From Phycomyces blakesleeanus NRRL 1555(-) (lineage: Eukaryota; Mucoromycota; Mucoromycetes; Mucorales; Phycomycetaceae): a stretch of 64,000 nucleotides of DNA. The stretch is taken from positions 434,001 to 498,000 of the forward strand of contig NW_017265157.1 of the NCBI RefSeq assembly GCF_001638985.1. The letters run 5' to 3'. Within the stretch, counting starts at the first letter, position 1, and every line of letters starts with the position of its first letter. Under the pieces are notes generated by a model, which ran no database searches, was not told the DNA's origin, and saw only the letters and a list, made by a program, of their open reading frames with translations. A program made the position numbers and the translations under genes. Below, in pieces: positions 37,130-49,493 of this stretch.

Positions 37130-38314
37130 GCCCTTTCTTTATTGAGGTCGTTTGAACGAGGCCTCAGCGAACAAACTGTGAATAGTCATAATCCGTACGT
37201 GAGCATGCACGATGTTCATGAAGTACATGAAGACTCATCGGGAGCGTTGGGGATATGCAATGAAGATTACCTGTGGATTGATATTCCTATTAGCGATACA
37301 CTTCAAGCTGAGCAACCACAACACCACCAACATTTTTACCCTTCAACTCAAACAGTAAAGCATCGATCTACTCGAATATCTGAAGTTTCTCCTACACCAG
37401 AGCTCCCATCGATGTCAAGCACAAGCACAACCCCTGGCTCTGGAATACATGCTGTAATGTTTGAAGCTGTACCAAGCCTGGAAGGATTGGATTCAGAGAA
37501 TTCTGTAATCCCACCAAAATTACCTCTTCCTCCTCCAAAGCATCGTGATGCTCCTCAAAAATACTGGCCATCTGTTCATTCTAGAGATTGGAATGAATGC
37601 TTTACTGCATCCATGGTTGAGACTCTCCATCCAAATACTTCTGTGATTCCACATGAGCCTTCCTTTGGTACACCTATTGTTCAATCTATCGGATTAGATA
37701 CACTTTCTAGCAGCCACGAACACCATTCTTCACTTGTGCCTCAAACAGCTGTAGAGACATCTGTAATTCCAGACGCGGACAGCTCTGAGATGATGTATCT
37801 TTTATATGGGTCTTCAGAGAATTCGGGGTCATGTGGTGAAAGAAGTAGTGCAGGAAGCTCAGATCCTTCTCCTCGCGAGTCAGTTGTTTGTCACCCTCCA
37901 ACAAACTGGCTATCGTCTCCTCTCAAACATACTTCGCCACTATCTACTTTATCTGAGCATCCTTCTCAGTTTAATGCCATGCGACAATCATTAGAATCAT
38001 CCCAACAAGACAAATCTGTAACGAAGCAGTGGGATACAGCTTTATTAAAAGCACCAGAGTACAAGAAGAAAGCCAACCGAGACTTTGCTATGCTTTCAAC
38101 AAATTCGATGGCTCCTAATCATATTTACCCACTCCCTATTGATCTCTCCCCAACACCAGATCAACGTTCTGTTGTTTTGCAGTCGAGATTGACTACCAGT
38201 GGAAACTCGTCTTGTCAGCATACTGAAGACGGTTCTGTTATGTTTTCTCAAGAGAATCCTTGGATACAGATACCTCAAACCAAGATAGCCGGCGATGCTA
38301 TTTCATGGCACTAA
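34503..38314 (+). CDS. Zn(II)2Cys6 transcription factor with long polyglutamine tract
   Basis: Three exons: 34503-34617, 34688-35796 and 35885-38314; 3654 nt, 1217 aa. The DNA-binding binuclear zinc cluster is split by intron 1 and, once joined, gives Cys at 26, 29, 36, 42, 45 and 52 (C-x2-C-x6-C-x5-C-x2-C-x6-C), followed by a basic stretch (EKTRRNSSPKK). Residues about 95-420 are helical and resemble the middle homology region of fungal Zn2Cys6 regulators. The C-terminal half is disordered: a Gln/Glu-rich stretch leading to 32 uninterrupted Gln (792-823), then Ser/Pro/Thr-rich sequence typical of activation domains. It should act in the nucleus as a gene regulator; the target pathway cannot be told. 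Similar frames on the minus strand across 34382-34759 are shadows. Confidence 0.9.
37034..37129 (+). repeat. (CAGCAA)n trinucleotide/hexanucleotide repeat encoding 32 Gln
   Basis: 96 bases of alternating CAA and CAG codons inside the Zn2Cys6 gene. The regular CAA/CAG alternation suggests a hexanucleotide unit. Interrupted tracts of this type are less slippage-prone than pure CAG but still variable. Confidence 0.95.
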
Positions 38315-38639
38315 TTAATCACAGCACACCTTATTCGAGCGTCTACTTATCAATACCTATATTCTTTACTTTACCTCCTATCTAGTTTGTATATTGCATT
38401 TCATTTTATTTTATTTTAATACCTTCTTCTTTGTGCTTACAGATATATACTCAATTCCTAATATTTCTTTACCCCAAATTGTAGTGCAGTTAATAGTAGT
38501 AGTAATAATAATATTTTTTTTTAAAAAAAGAAGCAAGCCAAATGACAACATGTTGATTTATTTAATATATTTTACATCATTGTTTCTATAGTTTCTTTTC
38601 TTTTTAGTGTAATAAAGTTTAATAATTTAGCTTAACACT
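38315..38639. other. Convergent 3' intergenic region
   Basis: 325 bases between the Zn2Cys6 gene and the EH-domain gene, with TTTTA runs and poly-T/poly-A at 38513-38528. No gene is seen. Confidence 0.6.
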
Positions 38640-40049
38640 CTATAGATTTACAGCTTGTGAGTGCTGTAATAAAAAGGCGTCAATTGCTCTCATCCCTTGA
38701 ATAAATGCCTGTTTGTCTAGTAGACCTTGGTGACTTGGATCACATTGATCCCACAAATGACCTAGTATCCTGTCCGGGATATGGCTCTTGCGCCACAAAG
38801 CCTTGACCAATTCCCCATCGACAATACCCTGATCTTGAATAGTATCAAATAAAGTTTCGTATCGTCCATCGGCGACAGTATTTGGTAAAAGACTTTGGAG
38901 TAAGGTTGGCTTTAAAATCTGAGTGCAGCAAGCGTCTGTAGCGATTCTTAGGGTCGGCTTGAGATGTTTCTTTTGATGGGCGCTCAAGGCTTTAGGGTCT
39001 GTATCCGTGCTATATATGGTACATTGATCAAGGTTGGAAACACGTAAGAATGAATCGATTGGAGGGGCAAATGAAGAGGGAGAAGTATGGACAAAAACTT
39101 CGTTAAAATTAGGGTCGTCAGAGTCTAAATTTTCATCGTGGGATTTTACAGAACTAGAAGAACAAGAAGTTTCACATGAGGAAATCTGCCTGGAAGTTCT
39201 GGACGGCTTATATAATATTTTGGGACTGATTACTGGACTTCCGTTATTAATGTGTATATCTGTAGCTGTAGTTATAAAAGAGTACTTTTGTGGCGAGTTT
39301 TTAGAAGGTGTAAGTGGTCTAGAGATCCACTCCAGGCTAGCGTCATTTTTTGAGTTTGATTCTTTAGGAGCATTTGAAAAAGTGGCCCTGATAAGTTGAA
39401 ATCCATCGTCTTCCTCCATCTCTTCTTGTTTTGCCCGTGCAATTGCAATGCCGGATCGAGCGGGTGCTTGTCTGGTGGATTTTTGATGTGAGCTTCGAAA
39501 ACTTGCGATACTCTTGTCTGAATTATATGAACCTGTTTTATCCTGCCTTGGGTTGTCTATATTTTGAGGTCTGTGGATAGTAGCGGAGGATATTGGCATT
39601 GATGCAGCATCATTGCTAGGGGTTGTCCAGCCTAAAGATATCTTTTGACGGGAATGTGGGGTTGGGACTACTGCTATGGCACGATCTTTTGTACCAGCTG
39701 GACTATTAGAGAAGCAACCAAAAGATCTTGTTGTACGAGGAGAGTTCATAAATTCAAACGAGCCACCCTTACTATTGGATCCTGTTTCAGACAGTGGAGT
39801 GCTGACTTCTCCAGACTCGTCTTGGTTAAAAGCATCGTTAGATACAATAGACCAAGGGGAAGAAGAAATAAGTGAATTTGATGGAGATGAGTGAATTTGA
39901 TCTCTATGTTGCATGAGCTTGTTGCCATTGGGGATGGGCTTTGGTCTGGCTGGGGATCTACTCAGGGTTTTGTCATGAAAAAGTCTTTCTTCGGTCATTG
40001 TTTCCTGTGGTACTCTGTCTAAACAGCAGCTCTCTTGCTTCCTCATCAT
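38640..40049 (-). CDS. C-terminal EH-domain protein (Irs4/Tax4-like)
   Basis: An intronless frame from ATG at 40049 (MMRKQES) to TAA at 38640; 469 aa. About 370 residues are Ser/Pro/Lys-rich and probably disordered. The last 90 form an EH domain: LLPNTVADGRYETLFD, DGELVKALWRKSHIPDRIL, then the EF-hand-like LWDQCDPSHQGLLDKQAF. A disordered body with a single C-terminal EH domain is the layout of yeast Irs4/Tax4, which bind the phosphatase Inp51 through NPF motifs and control PI(4,5)P2 and autophagy. That role is inferred from architecture only. The frame continues open upstream of the Met to about 40136 with a splice-acceptor-like CCGAAATCAG, so an extra 5' exon is possible. Confidence 0.8.
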   Translation of the reverse strand: MMRKQESCCLDRVPQETMTEERLFHDKTLSRSPARPKPIPNGNKLMQHRDQIHSSPSNSLISSSPWSIVSNDAFNQDESGEVSTPLSETGSNSKGGSFEFMNSPRTTRSFGCFSNSPAGTKDRAIAVVPTPHSRQKISLGWTTPSNDAASMPISSATIHRPQNIDNPRQDKTGSYNSDKSIASFRSSHQKSTRQAPARSGIAIARAKQEEMEEDDGFQLIRATFSNAPKESNSKNDASLEWISRPLTPSKNSPQKYSFITTATDIHINNGSPVISPKILYKPSRTSRQISSCETSCSSSSVKSHDENLDSDDPNFNEVFVHTSPSSFAPPIDSFLRVSNLDQCTIYSTDTDPKALSAHQKKHLKPTLRIATDACCTQILKPTLLQSLLPNTVADGRYETLFDTIQDQGIVDGELVKALWRKSHIPDRILGHLWDQCDPSHQGLLDKQAFIQGMRAIDAFLLQHSQAVNL

Positions 40050-41727
40050 ACTTTTTGTTTCCCAAGCAAGCACAGTAGATGAGATCTGCGATGAGCAATG
40101 ACGCTGATTTCGGTAAGAACAGTAAAGGAAAGACAAGGAGAAAATATTCTAATATATTATTATTTTTTCATTTTTCATACTACTATTATTATTATTTTTA
40201 CTTTTACACACACACACACACACAAACACAAACACAAACACACTTTTTTCTTCTTATTTTTAGGATATTCTGTTTTCGCTATTGAATTTTGGACGGTTAC
40301 TAGGCAAATAGATGTTAAAAGAGGTAATATAAGAAAAAGGTGTCTCTTTATATTTAACACACTTACAATTATGTATGTATATATAAAGTCAGTCTTAACA
40401 GGATCATATAACCACAGGCAAGACTCTTTACTGATTATATTACACCCAAAGGGTTACCTCAGGTACATAGTAAGTATTTTCTAACAAAGAATTAGGTAAT
40501 GTAATATTTCTTTGTATGTGTTTAAGCTCCCGTGGCTGTAAATGCAGTCAATCATCACACCGATGATTTCCCAAAACAAATGAACGCGAAGATTATACAT
40601 GATTGAAACATGCTTACCTTTGTTTCAATTATATGGTTCATCATACCCTAGACTTGAGGTTAGATGTAGTTCCTTGAGGTTTGTGACGGAATTTTGTATT
40701 TTAGAATTGTTGCAAATTCGACCAAAAAGTCCGTTTCTTTATGCAATCTCTGCATGATAATTGAGTATTCTTAAGAAAGTTAATATGGTACACACCGTAA
40801 AATAGGCCTTATAAAATATTGACCTTGAATTTAAATTGATAGACTTTCTGTGCTTTGTTTTGAGAATAACAATAAAAATCAGAATTTATATACAAAATGG
40901 TTATAAAACATGAAGAGTTTACTTATTCCTGAACTTGTTTATTAGTAAAGTCCTACTCAAGTATAGCTTGCAATTATATTGTAAAACGTTAAGTTTCAAA
41001 CTCAAAGATGGTTTAGAGCCAATTCATTTACAGAGAAGAAGAAAATTCCTGATATCCGGATCCAACTGCTTAATCTTTAGAATAAGCAATAAAAGCATAC
41101 ACTCAATAGGTATATGATGACATACTTGAATATATATAGCCAAAAACTAATTGAAATCCCTAATAGTATGACCTAAGTGTCATATGAAACATGCCTTGTA
41201 GAAAAGTTTACTTTTGCTTGACATAAGCCGATCGTTTACATGTTTAATAAAATACTGAAAACAAAAACAAAGGTGATTATCATTCTCAGTTCAATATCTA
41301 TATAAATATCTTCCTTATTATCCAAAACTTGATAGCTTATACTTATAATAATATATCCTTCATATTCCAAATATATTATTCAATGTTAACTATCAAAATA
41401 CTGATATGATGTACAAAGCTGTTTCTAGATTCAAACAACACCAGCTAGCACAAACTCTTATCAAGGCTATTTCTCTTCAAAAATTCACAAATTCCTTGTA
41501 AAATATCAAAAGAGAGAGAGAGAGGAGCGACTGTTACATTCATCAAATACACATACATATCTTGCTAACTCAGTAACGCACAATCTCTATATAGCACAAG
41601 TAGCCTTTAAGCAAATTGACTACTGTAAAACTATCATTCATCTTGCAAGTTATGCTTCAATTAAATCAACTGGTTGTTTAATAAATCATCTCATATTGTT
41701 TTTATTGCTATATATATGCACCATACA

Positions 41728-41760
<33 letters not shown>

Positions 41761-42990
41761 CTTATATTCAAATACATCAAGTCACTGACTAATTAATAGG
41801 TATAGATATCAGCTAACGTATCAGCACCTATCTACTAATCTATTCTTCATCTCATCTACCCACCACGCCATACACTCAACCTCCTACACATTTACCTTTA
41901 GATACTACTAACTATATCTATATCTATATCTATATCTATATAAGAAGGTAGAAGGGAAAAGGGAAAATGATAGAAGAAAGAAAAGGGAAGAGATGGATAT
42001 GCTTTATACAGCAGCTTAGAAAGTATTTTATATGCAAAAAAAATAGACTGGGATTGAGTCCTTAATAGTGCTGACGTGAACCGTGCATAATCATGCATAT
42101 TCCTGCATGAGACTTTACTTAAAACAGAAACTATTTGTTTTGTTTTTTAATCTTTACTACTACTTTAATTGCCTTTGTTGTATAGTAGATCCCATCTATT
42201 ATCATATGTGTGCTTTATACTAAATATCAAATTAATTTAGAGGCATCAAACTTTGACTTCTTTTGTGAATATTTATATTTTGGGCATAGTAATGGGTATA
42301 TAAAAACATTCTGTCAATTAATAGCTTTTTTGATCAATTGAGAGTTGGAGTGGACAGACTGAGAAGCTCAAAATTAGTTCAAATAGATATTAGAGTCTCT
42401 TCTATCAACTAAAAATACCTTATTGCAGGTCTTGCGCACTATGGCACTTTTCTTTTGTCAAAAGCATGATATTCCCCTCGTTTTAATTGGCAATCAAAAA
42501 AAAGTCTAGCCAGTGAGAGTCATTTGAACTTTTCAGTTTGTCCACACCAAGTATGTAGAGATATTTAATATGAGGCATCATTTGTGAATGATAGCCTCTG
42601 ATAAAGGATATAATATCTATATTTGTATATTTGTATATATATATATTCTACCAAAGAAAAATATCTAAATATAGTTGATTGAGCTAGCCTCTACACAAGT
42701 ATTCAAGTGTTACATATATTTTGTCCCCCGTGACTTTACAACAATAAGATCTAATTCTATAATGCTAATTATTTATGCTATAATAAAATACAATAAACTG
42801 AGTCTATCAACTCGGACACACACACAAAATGGCTGAGAGGATATGTTGGCCTAAATTTATTAATATTCATATATTTCTATGCATGAATATTCAGGGCCAT
42901 GTTTTTAGTGGATATTAATTTTGTGCTCAAAGACATGCAATAAGCTACACTATATCAACAAAACACAATTCAAAAATTTGAGTATATTCT
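40050..42990. other. Gene-free AT-rich spacer
   Basis: 2.9 kb upstream of the EH-domain gene. It holds (AC)n at 40207-40240, (CT)n at 41728-41754, TATATC repeats at 41918-41940 and an imperfect hairpin at 42846-42899. No coding sequence is recognised. Confidence 0.55.
41728..41754. repeat. (CT)n microsatellite
   Basis: About 13 CT units in noncoding DNA. Comparable tracts lie at 50671-50694 and 53868-53897. Confidence 0.9.
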
Positions 42991-42999
42991 AGCGTAGTA

Positions 43000-43712
43000 T
43001 CTATATGCTTCTTTAAGTTGCGTGAGTCCCATTCGGACAGTCTCCCTCTATAGTTTCTAAATTGACGTAAGTAAAATTGCGTCATGATATATACATTATT
43101 TCTGTGTACTACTTTTTTGAACACAGGCTGATGTGTGATAATATGTATTTTTTTCTGCTTATAGAAACCCCACAGAAATTCCAACTGTTCATATTACCGT
43201 GTACATTAGTAATCATACTATAGTAGATAATCGTGGAAAGTTGCGCAGTAGACTGAGGTTACCTACCCTAACACTCGGAGACTTTTCCACGAAAACTAGA
43301 TCTTACACAAGGCTACCAAATGAAGCTTTGGTTAACGATTCACTATTTTATTTCCTGTAGTTAATATAGATTTAGCAAATAACATTTATGAGCAAGACCT
43401 CAAGGCTTCGTTTAGAAAGGATTATGACGCCAAGTTTGAGACTAGTATTGAAAACTTTTGCGGAATTTCAGGATATAAAATCAGAATTGACAATGAAGGA
43501 CTGATGGATACTAGAGCTAAATTAGTAAGGCCTGCTTACTTTTCTGAATCTAAAGGTATGTATTGCTGAGTCACGCGGTTGAATGGGTATATATATAAAT
43601 GTATATATTTAGCTGCCTATCCTTATTAATCAATTATTTTGTGATTATGCGTTTTATTTTTAGTGGGGCAAGCTTATGAGGTGCTCACAGGGTGAATAGG
43701 CGGGTACAATTT
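43000..43712 (+). pseudogene. Decayed glutathione S-transferase copy
   Basis: Translated fragments line up with the intact GST 1.9 kb downstream in the same order and with the same splice layout. SPIRTVSLYSF then ID before GTAAGT (about 43026-43069) matches SPNTYKTRFTLNIK before the first intron. NPTEIPTVHITV after TTATAG (43158) matches NPPTVPIIV after TTACAG. From about 43371, a stretch with ASFRKDYDAKFE, DTRAKLV and PAYFSESK aligns over 54 residues without a gap to ARFREVREAKYG, DTRKILA and KPYLTGSK, with about 17 identities. It ends at an intron of the same phase (GGTATG at 43555), and the next exon begins VGQA against VGWA. In-frame stops (a TAA in the first segment and TAG near 43370) and a frame change make it nonfunctional. 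Confidence 0.75.
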
Positions 43713-44878
43713 TATGATCGAAAAAACTTAAAATTTCTTTTTAGTAGTAGTACAAAAACATAGCTACAAACACTGTGTGAATAAAAGTAGGTTTGTGCTA
43801 TGATAAATAATATAATGTAAAGGTAAAATTATGCTTAAAGTCATATTAGATATATAAATAAATTTTTGTTGGATTTAGTACTAAGAAAGAATATTTAATA
43901 CATAGATTTTAACAAACACTTCTAAGCAAAATCTAGCATTATGTCTAATAAGTTAAGTAGAAAGATACCGGTATATAAGCCAAACAAGAGTGTGAAAAGT
44001 GAGAAATGGCTATAAAAAACAATAATTCTCACAGGAGGTACATATAGCAATAAAAGCCAAGCATCATATATGGGTATAAAAAATATTTCGTCCTTCATAG
44101 ACAGCATGGATAAAATTCGCACGTTTTAACAAATAAAATGCCATATATATACATACGTGTGTATTGCTGTATTTTTTAAGTATCAAACGCGTAATATGTT
44201 TGATTATACACTCCATGAGCACATATAGTGTATTTCTTTCATGCATTATTCTGGGAAATAATCTTACGCATGGCATCTTTCGATACATAATGTTGGATGG
44301 TGTTCAGGACAACAATATTCTGAGAGGATGTTATGCCTATATGGTCAAATACGCGTAAACAAGTATTAACAAAATACAATATAGAATACAAATTAATTTC
44401 TTTGAGTACTTCTTTTAAAATATTTATCATTGAATTGTTCTAATTGAAATACATGATTAATAACTGATATTCTTTTAACATAATTAATGTTCAGTACCTT
44501 ATTCAAACCAAAAATACAATTAATAATATTAGGCTTAGTCTAATCTTGGCATTCAAACGAGGAGATATCATAATTGCTACATTACACGCTTTGTCAAAAT
44601 ATGCTATTACTATTGTTTTTAACTTTATTTATAAGTGTTGGTCTTCCTTATAATAATAATAAAAAGAACTAGTACTACAATATTTATATCATATTACCTT
44701 ATTAAGTAAGCCAAGAAAGTACAGGTATATAAAAAAAGCAAAGTAAAGATGATATTGAGTACAGGTTGTTTAAGTTGAAATAGCGATTATACGTATCAAA
44801 AGTATAAATACAAATGAATCATTAGACTCATGACTTACAACTTCACGCACCTCTTTACCATTTTTCTATATTATTACT
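43713..44878. other. Spacer between GST pseudogene and GST gene
   Basis: About 1.2 kb of AT-rich DNA with no recognised feature; it includes the promoter of the intact GST gene. Confidence 0.5.
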
Positions 44879-45851
44879 ATGAAGCCCATTCAATTTTATG
44901 ATCTTCTTCTTCCAGCCCTCGGAGAGAAAGCTTGGTCCCCAAATACCTACAAGACACGTTTTACATTGAATATAAAGGTAAAAGACATATTTTTTTTTTC
45001 TCTCTCTCTCTCATTATACAAGGCATTTCAGTCTTTAGATAAATCCTGTTTAACTAACAGCTCCAAATTGTCTTTAGAAACTTCCCTATGAAACAACCTG
45101 GGTTACTTTTAAAGAAATTTACACTTTGATTCCGGACATAACGTAAAGCTACATTGTATTATATTACCTTGATATTGTAAATTATATACGTAAAAGTGTT
45201 ACTAAAACTACTGCCATTCTTAATTTTACAGAAAGACCGGTAATCCTCCTACTGTACCTATCATTGTAGACACCGAGAAAGAAAAGGCTATTCAGGATTC
45301 CCTCAAGATTGCCCAGTATTTGGAAGTCACATACCCGGAATCCCCTAGTTTATTTCACGGAGACGAGGAGCTACACAGATCTTTCCAAGCAACATTCGAC
45401 ACTCGTCTGGTCCTTCATCTCATATGTATTATCGTATTGAAAGTAGTCAAGGCATGTGGTGATGAAGCTGCGCAGGCCAGGTTCCGAGAGGTTCGGGAAG
45501 CCAAATATGGAAAGACTGTTGAGCAGTTTGCAGGAGATCCAGAGGACCACATTAAGCAGATTCACGAAGTATTGAAAGATACCAGAAAGATCTTGGCAGA
45601 GAAGCCTTATTTGACCGGATCTAAAGGTATCTAATTGGTTATTGAAATTTATTTGTTATTTGCTACTTGTTATTTAAATTGTTTCTTTTCTTTTCTTACT
45701 TCTAGTCGGGTGGGCCGACATTACATTAGCTTCTCAATTGAGGACAGTAGACGCCCTGGATCATGAATTATTTGATTCAAGGATATTGGATGATACAAAC
45801 GGAGGAAAGTCTTTAAGAGAATGGTATGAGCGCATGTCTGTGTACGCATAG
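44879..45851 (+). CDS. Glutathione S-transferase (bacterial-type/UstS-like)
   Basis: Four exons: 44879-44977, 45078-45142, 45232-45626 and 45706-45851; 705 nt, 234 aa. The N-terminal thioredoxin-like half shows FYDLLLPA, SPNTYKTRF (the Ser of the SPNT motif is a candidate catalytic or glutathione-contact residue), then NPPTVPIIVDTE with the cis-Pro of the TVP motif and DSLKIAQYLE, the Glu/Asp-Ser glutathione-binding segment. The helical C-terminal domain holds FHGDEELH, KPYLTGSK and the helix VGWADITLASQLRTVD, with the conserved Asp of the N-capping box. Such enzymes conjugate glutathione to electrophiles in the cytosol; some serve in secondary metabolism (UstS type), but no such cluster is present here. 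A decayed copy lies upstream. Confidence 0.92.
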
Positions 45852-46960
45852 ACTGTAAATCATACAATAAACTGCTTGTAATTTTTTATTATTATTGAAA
45901 CCATTTGGTTTTGGACTTTACTATCAAACACTTCTTCGAATACTTTATTATGAGAAGCCAATAGCTATTTACTTTTAAGTTTGTGCTGTAAAACAGTATA
46001 CTATAAAATTTAATGGCTTAGGCTGCACTTATAATGCTTAGTAGCTGTATTTGCAAAGTGTATTAAGAAAAGCTCTTGTTTAACTAAATTTATACTGGTC
46101 ATTCTACTATACTATAATAAAAACAAAGGGTCAAATTTGATAGAGAAGTTCTGTAAGCGTTTTCTAAGGTATAAGAGTAGACTTAAGAGTAGGCTTAGGG
46201 GTAATATTCTGTCAAAACAATAATCTATACACTGAAGAACTGTTGAATTCACCGCTAAAATGAGTATTTGTTTAATAAAAATGACCATTTTGATCAAAGT
46301 GGAAGGTTAAATTCAGAAAATCAGCTATACACCCAAATGCGTTAAGCAAAGTGGTTTTATATATATAAGTAACTTAACTGAACACATTAAGATCCACTAT
46401 TTAAAAATTGCTTTGTATTGTTTGCTCTAGTATTGATCAAAGCATCTCATTTTTTCACTCTAAAAAACCATTTACTAATAAAAAAATGGATATTTGCACC
46501 ACATAACGATATCTGATACAAAAGTCCCCTCAGGACATACACCCAAAAAAAATTCGAAATGTTTTATTTATTTTTTACAAAGTAAAGTTGTTAAGCAAAT
46601 AAATCTATGCTCTTCAGCGCTTTTTTGAACAAAAACAGACTAATATTCATAGAGATATTGATTTTTGTAAAAATGACAATATCGATATTTCCACCATCAG
46701 AGGATGATATTTAAATGCCCGAAGGTAAAAGTGTTGTGTCCCAAAATACATGCACAAAAAGACCAGAAAATAAAATATTACGTTTTCAAATACTTTTTTT
46801 TTATTTCACAATAAGACCATAAGTATAGCTTCTCACTATTATGAATGGCTATTTTTGTTAATTATGGCTATATTTCTTAATTATCTCTGAAGCTGATTTT
46901 CTTTTTACTTCTTGCCATATAACGTTTTATATATGTATATAAAATAAATTGGGACTAATT
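45852..46960. other. Convergent 3' intergenic region
   Basis: 1.1 kb between the GST gene and the small secreted protein gene. It is AT-rich; no coding or structural feature is recognised. Confidence 0.55.
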
Positions 46961-47410
46961 TTAATTGCCCTTCAAGGCCTTCTCGCCATCCTCGATATCC
47001 TCATGAATTTTTTCACCAATAGGACCTCGTTTACCGTCGAGTGGATCCTTAATGTCTTTGTCGAGTATACCAGCAGGCGAAACTACACGGGCTTGACTGT
47101 TTGAAGCAGCAAGAGCACGGGCATCAACTTTGGCAGACGAATCATCAGATCTACGCTTTTTGGCTACATATATGTATGTATGTGTATGTATGTGTACAGA
47201 TAACATTTGTTAGCTGTGATACTTTATTACAGCACAGAAATGGCTTGTGTGTTTCTTACCCAAGTTTACAGCAGCCTTTGCAGAAGAGGCGACCGACACA
47301 GCACTTTCATGTATAAGGATGTCATCATGGGCTTGATTTGGAAGAGGGCTGGCTTGGATCAAGACGGCAGCAAAGATGACAAGAACAATTGCAAGGCTAT
47401 GGATCTGCAT
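46961..47410 (-). CDS. Small secreted protein with dibasic site, unknown function
   Basis: Two exons, minus strand: 47410-47260 and 47163-46961, with a 96-nt intron; 354 nt, 117 aa. The signal peptide is MQIHSLAIVLVIFAAVLIQA with likely cleavage before SPLPNQAHDD. A KKRR site at about residue 52-55 could be cut by a Kex2-type protease, leaving a mature C-terminal peptide of about 60 residues that is charged and free of Cys (DKDIKDPLDGKRGPIGEKI, HEDIEDGEKALKGN). It should be exported. No family is recognised. The intron falls just before the KKRR site, so each exon encodes one part of the presumed precursor. Confidence 0.75.
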
Positions 47411-49493
47411 TTTACGAATGGTAATATAGAGATGAATTGATAGATAGATAGATGAAGCACCGATATTCCTGGATCCAAAGCAGAAAAAATTGTCTTATTT
47501 TATACCATCCAATTCTCCTTTGATTATTATTATTATTATTGTATATACATCGTATACTGCTTGATATTGGTTACGCCGTCACTAGGGATAGATATCTTTT
47601 TCCTTTTTTTTTAGTGTGCTTGGCAAAGGCAGGGTTTACAGAATTTATGTGCACTAATTTATGTTAGGGAGCAGATGCACAAATACACCATCTAGCAACA
47701 ACAGCAAAAAAAAAGGTGCATGTAGATTCGATAGTACTACAGACCACACAATTGATCGCCTTTTCGTAAAATAGTAATTTATTGGGAAATAAATAAAATA
47801 ATGACTAGAAAATAGTGGACCTTTACCCAAACCAATTGACTTGGAACTCAAAGGTACTAAAGTATTGAAGGATTGAGGTTTTGGGCAGTTGAATGTAAAT
47901 GACGAAGATCTATGCATGTATGTCAGGCATCCCTTTTAAAAAACAGGTACTTTATGTAATATGTTGTAATCAAGTGTGAATTGATCCTGTTGTCTGTAAG
48001 GGTATGTATGTCTTTCTTTATCCCCCCCCCCCCCTGGGATCGATTTTATGCTGGTGATATTTGGACTGATATTCGTGAAATAAGATCATTCGAATTGACG
48101 TCTCCAACAGATGGTGTCATAATTGCCCTTTAATTATTATTAGTAGTTTTTTTGGTCTCTGAGAATAAATGATAAAGGATAGCAATAATTTAAAATATTT
48201 CTTATGTTGTACCTACAGAAATAAATAATAGTAATAATAAAAAAGAACCATCTGTATTTCCCCCCTTTGTGTAGTTAGTAGTTAGTTCCTAATGATTTTT
48301 CAATTGCCATTTTATTTTCTAATTAAAACAAAGTAAATAGATAAATATTTGATATTAATTTTGCGCTTAGTTTATTGGTTGATAATTAGATAAAGTGTTT
48401 TAATATATTATTAATACTAGTTAAATATCATATATAGATATAGATATAGATATGTATCTTGTTTGATTTAGTAAATGATACAAGACTTGTTCTTTTGAAT
48501 GAAATTCACTCAAAAGAACAACTCTTTATCTTCCGTCTTGTGTGCGCTTATCATCGACATCCCTTCTTTCTCCTCCTCACCCCCCTCTTTTATTTTATTT
48601 TTTATTTTTGTGTACGGATGAGTATTGTACAAGTGTAACAAGAGCAAGAATATTATAGAATAGTATAAATAAAGATATATATCTTGGTGATAAGAGTATA
48701 TATGATTACATACAGTACATTATAAATTATATGTCCTTGATTGTTATATATTATATATATACACATATAAATTAAAATAATCTCTTCAAAAAAAAAAGTC
48801 TTTGATCGGTTGCTAAATAAGATCGGAAGACTTCCGGGTCGCTATTTTGAATATGTGTATAAATATGATGGGTGGGTCTTGTGAATGTCAAGAAACAGGT
48901 TTACTATGAGTAAACCTCTTCTTTCTTCTTCTTCTTCTCGGCTTGTTTAATTCCAATTGACTTTTAGTTAATTAAGTCAAGAAGTCTACAGAACAATACA
49001 TACATACATATCTATCTATGAATACCATGGCAATATAATGGACTTTATTTTCTATTATACAAATTACCAAGCGACTATGGGACAATGGATTGTTTAATTT
49101 CAACAAAGCGTTTCATCTCAATTGTTGATTTAACGATTCCAATTCTTTGTAGTATCAAAGAGTAGCGTATTAGTTATTATTTAATAAGTGTGTTTGTGTG
49201 TGTGTGTAGGTGGGTGTGTGTGTACAACTTTATAAACTTACACACCATATAGCCCAGGTTTGTTCATCAACGATGACGCATGGCCGGGACTTTAAAATAA
49301 TAATAATCTCACCAAACGCCACTGTCTTGTTTCTCCTCCATCGCCCCCCTCTCACAAAAAGCTTACTTGAAAGTCTTGTCTCTTATTTTATTTTTCAAGT
49401 TCGTATTTTTTTTTTAATTTTTAATTTTTATTACTACTTTTTTCTTCTTCTTTCTTATTGTTGTTGTTTGTTATAGATATACAATTGTGAGAA
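47411..49493. other. Divergent spacer with hairpin and poly-C run
   Basis: 2.1 kb between the secreted protein gene (-) and MMS2 (+). It holds a C13 homopolymer (48022-48034), a perfect 12-bp inverted repeat (48487-48521) and a GT-rich stretch (49190-49225). The frame at 47654-47917 is not convincing. Confidence 0.5.
48487..48521. repeat. Perfect 12-bp inverted repeat (hairpin)
   Basis: Arms TTGTTCTTTTGA (48487-48498) and TCAAAAGAACAA (48510-48521) are exact reverse complements around an 11-base loop. It could form a stem in RNA or act as a palindromic binding site. Confidence 0.85.
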
